The notes: generated from the letters alone by a model not told the origin. Numbered from the stretch's first letter, positions 16,279 through 24,416 are shown. The stretch: 41,905 nt of DNA from Cellulosimicrobium composti (GCF_009711085.1 NZ_WMKA01000025.1:10597-52501); one strand, 5' to 3'. Made by a program: numbers and translations.

Positions 16279-17709
16279 TCAGGAGCCCTCGGCCCGGGTG
16301 GCGCGCACGTGCTCGTTGCGGATGCCGACCCAGCTCAGCACGCCGCCGAGCACGAGGAGCGCGGCCGTGACGACGAGCGAGCGGTGGAAGCCGTCGAGGT
16401 CGAGCACGCCGCCGACGATCACCCCGGCGAACGCGATGACCACGAGCCCCGCGACGCGCGACACGGCGTTGTTCACCGCGGAGCCGATGCCGGCGTCGGC
16501 CGCGGGGATCGAGCCGAGGATCGCCGACGTCAGCGGCGCGACCGTCATGGCGAGGCCGACGCCGAACAGGACGAGGCCGGGCAGCACCTGGGTGACGTAG
16601 ACGGCATCGTCGGTGGTCGTGAGGAGGAGCAGGTACCCCGCGCCGCCGACGATCGGCCCGAGCGTCATGAACAGCCGCGGACCGTACCGGCCCGCGAGCG
16701 CCCCGAACCGGGTCGAGAGCGCGAGCAGCACGAGCGTCACGGGGAGCTGGGCGAGCCCGGCGGCCGTCGCGCTGTACCCGCCGACCTGCTGGAGGAACAG
16801 CGTGACGACGAACCCGCCGAAGTACAGGGCCCCGTAGATCGCGGCGGTGGCGAGGTTGCCCCACGCGAAGTTGCGCACGCGGAACAGGCGCGGCGGGAGC
16901 ATCGGGTCGGGCGCGCGCCGCTCCCACGCGACGAACGCGACGAGGCACACCGCGCCGACGGCGAACGGCCCCCACACGAGGGGGTTCGCCCAGCCGAAGC
17001 GGCCCTGCTCGATGAGCGCGAACACCGTCCCGGCGAGCCCGACGGCGGCGAGCGTCGCACCGACGACGTCGATCCGGCGTCGGCCGCCCGGGGTCTGCGC
17101 GGCGCCCGGCTCCTCCGCGGCGGAGCGCGGGACACCGCGCAGGAGCCACAGCGTGACCGCGACGGGGAGCACGTTGATCCAGAAGACCCAGCGCCACGAG
17201 ATCGCGTCGATGAGGATCCCGCCCAGCAGCGGCCCGACGATCGACGCGGTGCTGGTCCACGCGGTCCAGGAGCCGATGGCCCGGGACTGCCGCTCGCCGT
17301 CGAACGTGGAGATGATCATGGCGAGCGAGCTGGGCACGAGGAGCGCGCCCGCGACGCCCTGCAGCCCGCGCGCGACGACGAGGAACAGCCCGTCGGGCGC
17401 GAGGGCGCACGCGACCGACGTGAGGGCGAACCCGACGAGGCCGATCGCCATGACGCGGCGCCGGCCGTGGACGTCGGACAGCGACCCCGCGAGGAGGATG
17501 AGCGCGCCGAGCGTGATCATGTACGCGTCGACGACCCACTGCTGGAGCGCGAGGCCGGTGACCGCGCCCGTGGTCAGCTCGTCGGAGATCGCGGGCAGCG
17601 CGACGTTGACCACCGAGCCGTCCAGGAACGACACGAACGACGCGAGGACCGCGACCACCAGCACCCGCTGCTGCACCGTCACCGACCCACCGTACGACTG
17701 GATCCTCAT
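16279..17709 (-). CDS. MFS drug exporter, DHA2 family (EmrB/QacA-like)
   Basis: The 476-residue protein has about fourteen transmembrane helices and the DHA2 signatures FVSFLDGSVVNVALPAI (TM1), LQQWVVDAYMITLGALILLAG, SDVHGRRRVMAIGL and motif C (SIVGPLLGGILIDAISWRW). It is a proton-coupled multidrug exporter of the inner membrane. I use the ATG at 17709; a GTG 18 bases upstream (17727) is in frame and possible. It is divergent from a TetR gene whose promoter region holds a 26-bp inverted repeat, so the pair is a classic repressor/exporter unit, separate from the similar pair at 4962-7400. Confidence 0.9.
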   Translation of the reverse strand: MRIQSYGGSVTVQQRVLVVAVLASFVSFLDGSVVNVALPAISDELTTGAVTGLALQQWVVDAYMITLGALILLAGSLSDVHGRRRVMAIGLVGFALTSVACALAPDGLFLVVARGLQGVAGALLVPSSLAMIISTFDGERQSRAIGSWTAWTSTASIVGPLLGGILIDAISWRWVFWINVLPVAVTLWLLRGVPRSAAEEPGAAQTPGGRRRIDVVGATLAAVGLAGTVFALIEQGRFGWANPLVWGPFAVGAVCLVAFVAWERRAPDPMLPPRLFRVRNFAWGNLATAAIYGALYFGGFVVTLFLQQVGGYSATAAGLAQLPVTLVLLALSTRFGALAGRYGPRLFMTLGPIVGGAGYLLLLTTTDDAVYVTQVLPGLVLFGVGLAMTVAPLTSAILGSIPAADAGIGSAVNNAVSRVAGLVVIAFAGVIVGGVLDLDGFHRSLVVTAALLVLGGVLSWVGIRNEHVRATRAEGS

Positions 17710-17766
17710 GGCGTACCGACCGGGCACCGGGCGGCGGCGTGACGGGTGCGCCGCGACGACGCCCCC

Positions 17767-17795
17767 TCGACACCATACCTAGAGGTAGGTATGGT
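17767..17795 (+). promoter_or_regulatory. Promoter of the second TetR operon (TCGACA-N17-TATGGT)
   Basis: -35 TCGACA (17767-17772), 17 bases, -10 TATGGT (17790-17795), then six bases and the ATG at 17802. The mRNA is predicted to be leaderless. The operator at 17771-17796 overlaps both elements, so repressor and RNA polymerase would exclude each other. Confidence 0.72.
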
Positions 17796-17796
17796 G
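17771..17796. promoter_or_regulatory. TetR-type operator, 11-bp arms with 4-bp spacer
   Basis: CACCATACCTA (17771-17781) and TAGGTATGGTG (17786-17796) are exact inverted copies separated by GAGG. The site lies 62 bases from the exporter start and directly upstream of the TetR start, as expected for a TetR repressor that controls both genes. Confidence 0.82.
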
Positions 17797-17801
17797 CTCG
17801 C

Positions 17802-18410
17802 ATGACGACGACCGACACCCGTGCGCGCCTCGTCGCCGCCGCGCAGGAGCTCTTCTGGGCGCAGGGCGTCGGCGCCACGAGCCCCCGCCAGGTGCTCGCG
17901 GCGAGCGGCGTGGGACAGGGCAGCCTCTACCACCACTTCCCCACCAAGCACGACCTCGCGGCCGCCGCCGTGCACGCCACGACGACGGCCGGGCTCGACG
18001 CGGCGCGCCGCGACCTCGACGCCGACGGGACGGCCGTCGAGCGGCTCGTGCGCTACCTCGAGCGGCCGCGGCCCGCGCTCGCGGGGTGCCGGGTGGGCCG
18101 CCTCGTGAGCGACCAGGCCGTGATGGACGACGCCACCCTCGCAGCGGAGGTCCGCGACTACTTCCGCGGGCTCGTCGACCTCGCCGCCGCCGTCCTCGTC
18201 GAGGACGGGCTCGCCGCCGACGCCGCGCGCGACCGGGCGCACGCCGCCGTCGCGATCGTGCAGGGCGGGTACGTCCTCGCACGCGCCCTCGACGACCCGG
18301 ACGCGATGGCCGCAGCGGCCCGCGGGTTCGTCGCGCTGCTCGCGCCGGGCCCCACGGCTCCCGGCCCCACGGCTCCCGACCCCGACGCGACCGCCCCGGA
18401 GGACTCGTGA
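17802..18410 (+). CDS. TetR-family repressor (autoregulated)
   Basis: The 202-residue protein carries the TetR DNA-binding domain (about 5-52) with VLAASGVGQGSLYHHFPTKH at 31-50, and a C-terminal ligand domain. The C-terminus holds a 15-bp tandem duplication (18348-18377) that encodes GPTAP twice, in frame. The operator at 17771-17796 overlaps its own promoter, so it probably represses itself and the divergent exporter. The stop overlaps the GTG start of the next gene by four bases (GTGA), which implies translational coupling to the flavoprotein and MDMPI genes and makes those part of the regulon. The inducer is unknown. Confidence 0.91.
   Translation: MTTTDTRARLVAAAQELFWAQGVGATSPRQVLAASGVGQGSLYHHFPTKHDLAAAAVHATTTAGLDAARRDLDADGTAVERLVRYLERPRPALAGCRVGRLVSDQAVMDDATLAAEVRDYFRGLVDLAAAVLVEDGLAADAARDRAHAAVAIVQGGYVLARALDDPDAMAAAARGFVALLAPGPTAPGPTAPDPDATAPEDS
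18348..18377 (+). repeat. In-frame 15-bp tandem duplication in the TetR gene
   Basis: GGCCCCACGGCTCCC occurs twice head to tail near the 3' end of the TetR gene and encodes a repeated GPTAP unit in a flexible tail. It is probably a harmless slippage product. Confidence 0.75.
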
Positions 18411-19102
18411 CCGCCACCCCCGACCACCCGGCCCCCGACCGCCCCACGCTGCGCGAGCGCCTGCGCGCGCTCCCCGTGCTCGGCGACGACCTGCCCGGCC
18501 TCGACGTCGACGCCGCGCCCGGAGAGCCGAGCGCGCTCTTCCTCGACTGGCTCGGGCACGCGATCGACGCGGGCCTGCCCGCGCCGCACGCCGCGACGCT
18601 GTCGACCGCCGACGCGAGCGGCCGGGTCGACGCCCGGACGCTCCTGCTCAAGGACGTCGACGGCGACGGCTGGGTGTTCGCGACGCGCGCGGACTCGCCC
18701 AAGGGCGTGGCGCTCGCGCAGAACCCGAACGCGGCGCTGACGTTCTTCTGGCGCGAGCACGGCCGGCAGGTGCGCGTGCGCGGTCCCGTCGTCCCGCTCG
18801 GTCCCGAGACGTCCGCGGACGACTTCCTCGCACGCTCCGAGGCGAGCCGGGCCACCGCGCTCGCCGGCCCGCAGAGCGCCCCGCTCGCGTCACTCGACGC
18901 GTACCGGGAGGCGTGGGACGCGGCGCTCGGGCGCGTCCGGGCCGACCCGGGCCTCGTCCTCGACGCGTGGTCGGCCTACGCGCTCGAGCCGACGACCGTC
19001 GAGTTCTGGGCGTCCACCGGCGCCGGCCAGACCCGCCTGCGCTACACCGCCGCGCCCGACCCTGCCCCGACCGGATGGACCAAGGAGCTCCTGTGGCCGT
19101 GA
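18407..19102 (+). CDS. Pyridoxamine 5'-phosphate oxidase-like flavoprotein
   Basis: The 231-residue protein aligns with PdxH over its length: PHAATLSTADASGRVDARTLLLKDV (FMN-binding strand pair), GWVFATRADSPKG, ALTFFWREHGRQVRVRG and a C-terminal VEFWASTGAGQTRL. True PdxH, which oxidises pyridoxamine or pyridoxine phosphate with FMN, ends with a conserved EFW....RLHDR motif; here the RLHDR part reads RLRYT. A different substrate is therefore possible. The gene starts with GTG inside the stop of the TetR gene and ends in a four-base overlap with one of two candidate starts of the MDMPI gene, so the three form one operon. A cytoplasmic flavin enzyme is the safe call. Confidence 0.82.
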   Translation: MTATPDHPAPDRPTLRERLRALPVLGDDLPGLDVDAAPGEPSALFLDWLGHAIDAGLPAPHAATLSTADASGRVDARTLLLKDVDGDGWVFATRADSPKGVALAQNPNAALTFFWREHGRQVRVRGPVVPLGPETSADDFLARSEASRATALAGPQSAPLASLDAYREAWDAALGRVRADPGLVLDAWSAYALEPTTVEFWASTGAGQTRLRYTAAPDPAPTGWTKELLWP

Positions 19103-19896
19103 CCGACACCCTCCCGCTCGCCGTGCCCGACGTCGAGGAGGTCCGCCGCGACGCGCGGGCCGCGCTCGACGCCGTGACCGCCGCGGCACGGCGTCTCGAC
19201 GACCCGACCGCGCCCGGCGGCCTCGCGGGGCCGTCGGCCCTGCCGGGCTGGTCGCGCAGCCACGTGCTCGCGCACGTCACCGCGATCGGCGAGGCGATGG
19301 CGCGGCAGGCGGAGGTCGCCGCCCGCGGCGGGCTCGCCGAGGTGTACGACGGCGGCGCCGCGGGCCGCGAGGCCGGGATCCAGGCGGGCGCGCGGCGCTC
19401 GGTCGCAGAGCACGTCGCCGCCCTCGAGGCGCTCGCCGGACGGCTCGACGCGGCGTGGCCCGCTGCGGGCTCGCCGGACTGGGCGGCGCGCGTGACCTAC
19501 CGCGACGGGACGGTCGTCGACGCGCTGGTCGCCTGGTGGCGCGAGGTGCGCGTCCACGCGGTCGACCTCGACGCCGGGATCGGGCTCGCGTCGTGGACCC
19601 CGGCGCTCGGGCACCACCTGCTCGACTTCCTCGGCGTCCGGCTCGCGGACGACGTCACGGTCGAGCTCGCCGGGGAGCCGGACCGGCTCGTCGTGGGCCC
19701 GGGCGGGCTCCGCCGGCCGGACGCGCCCGGGGTGGTCGTCGTGCGCGGGGCGCTCGTCGACGTCGCCGCGTGGCTCGCGGGCCGCTCCCCCGGCACGGAC
19801 CCCGTCGCGCTGCGCGCGGGCGAGCCGGTCGCGCTGCCCCCGATCGGCCCGTGGCCGTCGCCGTACTCCCGGCCCGCGGCCGACGCGCGAGCCTGA
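19093..19896 (+). CDS. Maleylpyruvate isomerase-like (MDMPI) mycothiol-dependent protein
   Basis: The 267-residue protein has the MDMPI N-terminal four-helix bundle (about 15-160) and a C-terminal SCP2-like part. The likely metal site is the His in SRSHVLAHVTAIGEAM plus Glu and His in WWREVRVHAVDLDAG, whose four-residue spacing matches the known enzyme. Family members use mycothiol to isomerise maleylpyruvate or to add the thiol to electrophiles; the exact substrate is not known. AAGGAG five bases upstream supports the GTG at 19093; the GTG at 19099 overlaps the previous stop by four bases and is the alternative. Third gene of the TetR operon, which suggests a detoxification unit of exporter, flavoprotein and thiol-dependent enzyme. 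Confidence 0.85.
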   Translation: MAVTDTLPLAVPDVEEVRRDARAALDAVTAAARRLDDPTAPGGLAGPSALPGWSRSHVLAHVTAIGEAMARQAEVAARGGLAEVYDGGAAGREAGIQAGARRSVAEHVAALEALAGRLDAAWPAAGSPDWAARVTYRDGTVVDALVAWWREVRVHAVDLDAGIGLASWTPALGHHLLDFLGVRLADDVTVELAGEPDRLVVGPGGLRRPDAPGVVVVRGALVDVAAWLAGRSPGTDPVALRAGEPVALPPIGPWPSPYSRPAADARA

Positions 19897-19941
19897 TCCG
19901 GGCGACCGGCGCCCAGGCCGCGACGTCCGTCCTGCGCCTCT

Positions 19942-19957
19942 CGGGACGTTCGTCCCG
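19942..19957 (+). terminator. Short hairpin after the TetR operon
   Basis: CGGGAC (19942-19947) and GTCCCG (19952-19957) pair across GTTC, 46 bases after the MDMPI stop. It could be a weak terminator or an operator for mqo, which begins 71 bases further on. Confidence 0.35.
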
Positions 19958-20015
19958 CGGAAGTGTGACCCACGCCCGTGACGCACCGCACAGTTAGTGC
20001 ACTCTTTCACAAGCG

Positions 20016-20021
20016 TAGAAT
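20016..20021 (+). promoter_or_regulatory. -10 element (TAGAAT) of mqo
   Basis: TAGAAT is followed by six bases and the GTG at 20028, so the mRNA should be leaderless. A weak -35 (TTAGTG at 19994-19999) lies 16 bases upstream. The AGTGCACT palindrome at 19996-20003 overlaps this -35 and could be a regulatory site. Confidence 0.62.
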
Positions 20022-20027
20022 CGAGGG

Positions 20028-21548
20028 GTGTCGAGTCGAGCGAGCAACCCCGCAAGCAGCGCAGACCAGATCGACGTAGCCCTCATCGGCGGTGGCATCA
20101 TGAGCGCCACCCTGGGGGCACTCCTCAAGGTCCTGGAGCCCACCTGGACGGTGCGCATCTACGAGCGCCTGGGCGCCGTGGCGCAGGAGTCGTCGAACCC
20201 GTGGAACAACGCCGGGACGGGTCATGCCGCCCTGTGCGAGCTGAACTACACGCCCGAGAAGGCGGACGGCTCGATCGACATCACCAAGGCGGTGAAGATC
20301 AACGAGCAGTTCGAGGTCTCGCGCGAGTTCTGGCACCACCTGCTCACGACGGGCGCCCTCCCGCAGCACGCGAGCTTCATCTCCCGCACGCCGCACATGA
20401 CGTTCGTGCGCGGCGCGGCGAACGTGGACTACCTGCGCCGCCGCTACGAGACCCTGCGCCAGCACCCGCTGTTCAGCGAGCTCGAGTTCACCGACGACCC
20501 GGCGGTCATCGCCGAGTGGGCGCCGCTGCTCGTCGAGGAGCGCGAGGGCGACGAGCCGGTCGCCGCGACGCGTGCGACGAGCGGCACGGACGTCGACTTC
20601 GGCGCCCTCACGCAGCAGCTCGTCGACTACCTCGTCGCCCAGGGCACGCAGCTCTACCTGGAGCACGAGGTCAAGAACCTCAGGAAGACGAAGGACGGCC
20701 GCTGGCGCCTGACGGTCAAGGACCGCTCGTGGAACGCCCCGAAGCGCCGCTCGACCGTCGAGGCCCGCTTCGTGTTCGTCGGCGCGGGCGGCGGCGCCCT
20801 GCCGCTGCTCCAGGCCGCGGGCATCCCCGAGGCGAAGGGCTACGGCGGGTTCCCCATCAGCGGCGAGTTCCTGCGCACCGACAACCCCGAGCTCGTCGCG
20901 CAGCACCAGGCGAAGGTCTACGGCAAGGCCGACGTCGGCTCCCCGCCCATGTCCGTGCCGCACCTGGACACGCGCGTCGTCGACGGCAAGACGTACCTCA
21001 TGTTCGGCCCGTACGCCGGGTTCAGCCCCAAGTACCTCAAGAAGGGCAAGTACCTCGGGCTGTTCACGTCGCTGCGCCTGCACAACCTCGGCTCGATGGT
21101 CGGCGCCGGCCTGAAGAACCTCGACCTCACCCAGTACCTCGTGGGCCAGCTCCTGGCGAGCCCGGAGACCAAGTTCACGGCGCTCCAGGGCTTCATGCCG
21201 GCGGCGCACCCCAAGGACTGGGAGACCATCACCGCGGGCCAGCGCGTCCAGGTGATCAAGAAGGACAAGGACGGCAAGGGCGTCCTCGAGTTCGGCACCG
21301 AGGTCATCGCCGCGAGCGACGGGTCGATCGCCGGTCTCCTCGGCGCCTCGCCGGGCGCCTCGACCGCGGTCCCCGCGATGATCGACGTCCTCGAGCGCTG
21401 CTTCCCCGCCCGCTTCACCAAGTGGCGCCCCGAGCTCGCGACGATGATCCCGAGCCTCGGCCAGGCGCCGTGGGAGGCCGAGGAGCTCGAGGGCCTCGAC
21501 CAGCTCACGGGCGGCGCGGACGTCGACGCGGTCGGCTCGCGCGCCTGA
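20028..21548 (+). CDS. mqo: Malate:quinone oxidoreductase
   Basis: The 506-residue FAD enzyme oxidises L-malate to oxaloacetate and passes the electrons to the quinone pool at the inner face of the membrane, replacing NAD-dependent malate dehydrogenase in the TCA cycle. The dinucleotide-binding motif ALIGGGIMSATLG is at 18-30, followed by the family blocks YERLGAVAQESSNPWNNAGT, TGHAALCELNYTPE and the C-terminal ASPGASTAVPAMIDVLERCF and MIPSLG. Length matches the family (about 490-510). The GTG start directly follows the promoter -10 by six bases. Transcription ends at a strong hairpin 18 bases after the stop. Confidence 0.97.
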   Translation: MSSRASNPASSADQIDVALIGGGIMSATLGALLKVLEPTWTVRIYERLGAVAQESSNPWNNAGTGHAALCELNYTPEKADGSIDITKAVKINEQFEVSREFWHHLLTTGALPQHASFISRTPHMTFVRGAANVDYLRRRYETLRQHPLFSELEFTDDPAVIAEWAPLLVEEREGDEPVAATRATSGTDVDFGALTQQLVDYLVAQGTQLYLEHEVKNLRKTKDGRWRLTVKDRSWNAPKRRSTVEARFVFVGAGGGALPLLQAAGIPEAKGYGGFPISGEFLRTDNPELVAQHQAKVYGKADVGSPPMSVPHLDTRVVDGKTYLMFGPYAGFSPKYLKKGKYLGLFTSLRLHNLGSMVGAGLKNLDLTQYLVGQLLASPETKFTALQGFMPAAHPKDWETITAGQRVQVIKKDKDGKGVLEFGTEVIAASDGSIAGLLGASPGASTAVPAMIDVLERCFPARFTKWRPELATMIPSLGQAPWEAEELEGLDQLTGGADVDAVGSRA

Positions 21549-21565
21549 CCCGCACGGACACCCGT

Positions 21566-21606
21566 CGACGACGGCCCGGACCTCCCCGAGGTCCGGGCCG
21601 TCGTCG
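21566..21606 (+). terminator. Strong terminator hairpin after mqo
   Basis: A perfect 19-bp stem (21566-21584 with 21588-21606) with a CCC loop starts 18 bases after the mqo stop. It also lies 28 bases downstream of the stop of the minus-strand gene at 21634, so it can serve both directions. There is no U-tract. Confidence 0.85.
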
Positions 21607-21633
21607 CGTCCGGCGGATCGCGTCCCGCGGTCG

Positions 21634-22038
21634 TCAGCTCGTCGTCCCCGCCCGACGGGTCGCGACGGGTGTCGCCGCCGCGCGGGGCGTCGCGTGCGAC
21701 CGCGGTACCGGGAGCCGGCCCCGGACGCCGTCGCGCACGGCCGGGTTCGGGACGACCCGGTGCAGCACGAGCTCGGCCGCGACCTCGTGCGGGTCGGCCG
21801 GGACGGGCTCCGGTCGGCCGCCGGCCGCGCGCAGGTCCGCGTCCAGTCGTTGCGCGTCGCGGTCCCACGCGGCGCCGTGCACGGACCCGCCGCGCGCCCG
21901 GTCCCACGCGTCGGCGCCGGGCCACGCGCCGTCGGACCCCGCCGGGAACCACGGCCGCGTCGGGTCGTCGCGGCGGACCGCGAGCGCCGCGGCCGTCGAG
22001 CCGACGACGAGAAGAAGCACCACCACACCCCAGAGCAT
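21634..22038 (-). CDS. Small membrane-anchored hypothetical protein
   Basis: The 134-residue protein begins MLWGVVVLLLVVGSTAAALAV, one transmembrane helix, and then a charged Arg/Asp/Pro-rich cytoplasmic or exported domain with no motif I recognise. RPWFPAG, AWDRDAQRLDADLRAAGG and ELVLHRVVP may be conserved. GGAGG stands seven bases upstream of the ATG at 22038, which I prefer to the ATG at 22044 that is only one base from the same site. It is divergent from the AraC-type regulator (start 22134) and convergent with mqo. No function can be given. Confidence 0.62.
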   Translation of the reverse strand: MLWGVVVLLLVVGSTAAALAVRRDDPTRPWFPAGSDGAWPGADAWDRARGGSVHGAAWDRDAQRLDADLRAAGGRPEPVPADPHEVAAELVLHRVVPNPAVRDGVRGRLPVPRSHATPRAAATPVATRRAGTTS

Positions 22039-22098
22039 GTCCATGCCTCCACCCTCGTCGCGGGCTCCCCGCGCGACGAGTGGCAGGACTGACACCTC

Positions 22099-22127
22099 TC
22101 GACAAGATCCCGCCACGGGCGTACGGT
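22099..22127 (+). promoter_or_regulatory. Promoter of the AraC-type gene (TCGACA-N17-TACGGT)
   Basis: -35 TCGACA (22099-22104), 17 bases, -10 TACGGT (22122-22127), six bases, ATG at 22134. The elements and spacing are the same as at 17767-17801. A leaderless mRNA is predicted. Confidence 0.68.
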
Positions 22128-22133
22128 GCCCGC

Positions 22134-23087
22134 ATGGTCCGCTCCGTCTCCGCCGTCGTCACCGACGGCCTGGCCCCGTTCGAGTTCGGCGTCGTGTGCG
22201 AGGTGTTCGGCCTCGACCGCAGCGAGGACGGCGTCCCGAGGTTCGACTTCCGCGTGTGCGGGCCGGTCGCCGGGCAGCCGGTGCGCACGTCGGTCGGCGC
22301 CCGCGTGGTCCCGGACCACGGGCTCGACGCGACGGACGACGTCGACCTCGTCGTCGTCCCCGCGATCCGCATCGGCTCGGCGTACCCGCCCGAGGTGCTC
22401 GACGCGGTGCGGCGCGCGGCCGCGCGCGGTGCGCTCCTGCTCAGCGTGTGCTCGGGCGTGTTCCTCCTCGCGGCGGCGGGCGTCGTCGAGGGGCGCCGCG
22501 TCACGACCCACTGGATGCACGCCGACGAGCTCCGGCGCCAGTACCCGAGCCTCGACATCGACCCCGACGTGCTCTTCGTCGACGACGGCAACCTCATCAC
22601 GAGCGCGGGGACCGCGGCGGGCATCGACGCGTGCCTCCACCTCGTGCGGCGCGAGCTGGGCGCGAAGGTCGCGAACACGATCGCGCGGCGCATGGTCGTG
22701 CCGCCGCAGCGCGACGGCGGCCAGCGCCAGTTCATCCAGCGCCCCGTGCCGGAGTGCGAGGAGGACTCGTTCGCCGAGCTGCTCGAGTGGATGACGGAGC
22801 ACCTCGACGAGCCGCTCACCGTGCGTGATCTCGCGCGCCGGGCCCACACCTCGGAGCGCACGCTCGCGCGCTCGTTCGTGGCCCAGACGGGCACGACGCC
22901 GCTCGCGTGGCTCACGTCGCAGCGCGTGGCCCAGGCCCAGTCGCTGCTGGAGGAGACGGCGCTCGACCTGGAGGAGGTCGCACGCCGGTCCGGCTTCGGC
23001 TCCGCCGCGCTCCTGCGGCACCACTTCCGCCGGGCGGTCGGCATCACCCCGACGGAGTACCGCCAGACGTTCCGCTTCGCCGCGTGA
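22134..23087 (+). CDS. GlxA-type AraC regulator (DJ-1/PfpI domain plus AraC HTH)
   Basis: The 317-residue protein fuses an N-terminal DJ-1/PfpI-like domain (about 1-180) to a C-terminal AraC/XylS double helix-turn-helix (about 215-317). The DJ-1 nucleophile-elbow motif SVCSGVF contains C106, and TSAGTAAGIDACLHLVRRELG is the usual family block. The DNA-binding part shows TVRDLARRAHTSERTLARSF and EEVARRSGFGSAALLRHHFRR, followed by GITPTEYR. Relatives (FtrA, GlxA, ArgR, GbdR) sense small amines or act as activators in carbon and nitrogen metabolism. Its target and ligand are not evident; the neighbour mqo ends upstream and a fatty acid desaturase begins downstream. Confidence 0.92.
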   Translation: MVRSVSAVVTDGLAPFEFGVVCEVFGLDRSEDGVPRFDFRVCGPVAGQPVRTSVGARVVPDHGLDATDDVDLVVVPAIRIGSAYPPEVLDAVRRAAARGALLLSVCSGVFLLAAAGVVEGRRVTTHWMHADELRRQYPSLDIDPDVLFVDDGNLITSAGTAAGIDACLHLVRRELGAKVANTIARRMVVPPQRDGGQRQFIQRPVPECEEDSFAELLEWMTEHLDEPLTVRDLARRAHTSERTLARSFVAQTGTTPLAWLTSQRVAQAQSLLEETALDLEEVARRSGFGSAALLRHHFRRAVGITPTEYRQTFRFAA

Positions 23088-23158
23088 GCGCGCGTCTCGG
23101 GCGCCGCCCGGGCGCGGCGTCTGCGCGAGGTCTTCACGTCGTCGGCTCGCGGCGCAAC

Positions 23159-23172
23159 CTACGGTCCCGTAG
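23159..23172. promoter_or_regulatory. Palindrome upstream of the desaturase gene
   Basis: CTACGG (23159-23164) and CCGTAG (23167-23172) are inverted copies around TC. TACGGT (23160-23165) and TAGGGT (23170-23175) in the same stretch could be -10 hexamers, so the site overlaps the likely promoter. Confidence 0.45.
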
Positions 23173-23252
23173 GGTGGGGTGATCTGCACCACCGAGCGTC
23201 TGCTCATCTCCGCGGCTGGGAAGTCGACACCAACCCCCTTGCGAGGATGTTC

Positions 23253-24362
23253 ATGACCTCTGCCGCCGTACGCCCGGGATTCCGGGCCACCCGCCCCCGT
23301 ACCGACGACCCGGGCGCCGTCACGAGCACCTACAGCGCACTGTCGCGCACCGTGCGTGACGCCGGGCTGCTCCGCCGCACGCACGGCTACTACTTCTGGA
23401 TGCTCGGGGCGCTGACGCTCGCGCTCGGGGGTGCCGTCGCGGGCTTCGTCCTCCTCGGGGACTCGTGGTTCCAGCTCCTGGTCGCCGGCGCGCTCGGCCT
23501 GATCCTCACGCAGTTCGCGTTCGTCGCGCACGAGGCGTCGCACCGCCAGGTCTTCACGTCCGGCAAGGCCAACGACCGCCTGGGGCGCGTCCTGGCGAAC
23601 GGCGTCGTGGGCATCAGCCACTCGTGGTGGATGACCAAGCACACGCGCCACCACGCCAACCCGAACCGCATCGGCAAGGACCCGGACATCGCGCCGGACA
23701 CGGTCGTGTTCCTCAGCGAGGACGCCGCGGCGGCGAAGGGCCTGCAGGCTCTCATCAACCGGTACCAGGGATGGCTGTTCTTCCCGCTCCTCACGCTCGA
23801 GGGCCTCAACCTGCACGTCACGGCCTTCCGGTCGCTGCTGACCGGCGGGCGCGCCCGCGGCGACGTCCGGATGCGCGTCGGGGAGCTCGTGACGATCACC
23901 CTCCGCCTCTCGCTCTACGCGGCCGCGGTCTTCTGGGTCCTCCCCCTCGGCATGGCGTTCGCGTTCCTCGGTGTGCAGCTCGCGGTGTTCGGCGTGTACA
24001 TGGGTGCGTCGTTCGCGCCCAACCACAAGGGCATGGCGATCATCCCCGAGAACAGCAAGATCGACTTCCTGTCCAAGCAGGTGCTCACCTCGCGCAACAT
24101 CCGCGGCGGCTGGTGGATGAACATCCTCATGGGCGGCCTCAACTTCCAGATCGAGCACCACCTCTTCCCGAGCATGCCGCGACCGCACCTCGCCCGGGCG
24201 CGCGAGATCGTGCGCGAGCACTGCGCGAACCTCGGCCTGCCCTACACGGAGACCTCGCTCGTGCAGTCCTACGGCATCGTCGTGCGGTACCTCAACCGCG
24301 TCGGGCTCTCGGCGCGCGACCCGTTCGACTGCCCGATGTTCAAGCAGCTGCGCGGCGTCTGA
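23253..24362 (+). CDS. Membrane fatty acid desaturase (acyl-lipid or acyl-CoA type)
   Basis: The 369-residue integral membrane enzyme inserts a double bond into acyl chains using a di-iron centre. The three histidine boxes are present: H93-E-A-S-H97, H130-T-R-H-H134, and Q299-I-E-H-H303 in NFQIEHHLFPSMPRPHL. The Q in the third box is typical of front-end and DesA3-like desaturases. Four or more transmembrane helices separate the boxes. GAGG six bases upstream favours the ATG at 23253; an ATG two codons earlier is in frame. The gene stands alone with a 165-base leader region holding a palindrome over possible -10 elements. It may adjust membrane fluidity; the position specificity is unknown. 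Confidence 0.92.
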   Translation: MTSAAVRPGFRATRPRTDDPGAVTSTYSALSRTVRDAGLLRRTHGYYFWMLGALTLALGGAVAGFVLLGDSWFQLLVAGALGLILTQFAFVAHEASHRQVFTSGKANDRLGRVLANGVVGISHSWWMTKHTRHHANPNRIGKDPDIAPDTVVFLSEDAAAAKGLQALINRYQGWLFFPLLTLEGLNLHVTAFRSLLTGGRARGDVRMRVGELVTITLRLSLYAAAVFWVLPLGMAFAFLGVQLAVFGVYMGASFAPNHKGMAIIPENSKIDFLSKQVLTSRNIRGGWWMNILMGGLNFQIEHHLFPSMPRPHLARAREIVREHCANLGLPYTETSLVQSYGIVVRYLNRVGLSARDPFDCPMFKQLRGV

Positions 24363-24416
24363 CCGTTCTCGAGGCGACGCACCTGGCCCGGGCAGGGACG
24401 CCCGGCGCCGGCCGCC

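Noticed and set aside
19966-20000. GlxR/CRP-type binding site upstream of mqo
   Set aside because: Only a half-site TGTGA at 19964-19968 is visible, without the matching TCACA half at the proper spacing.
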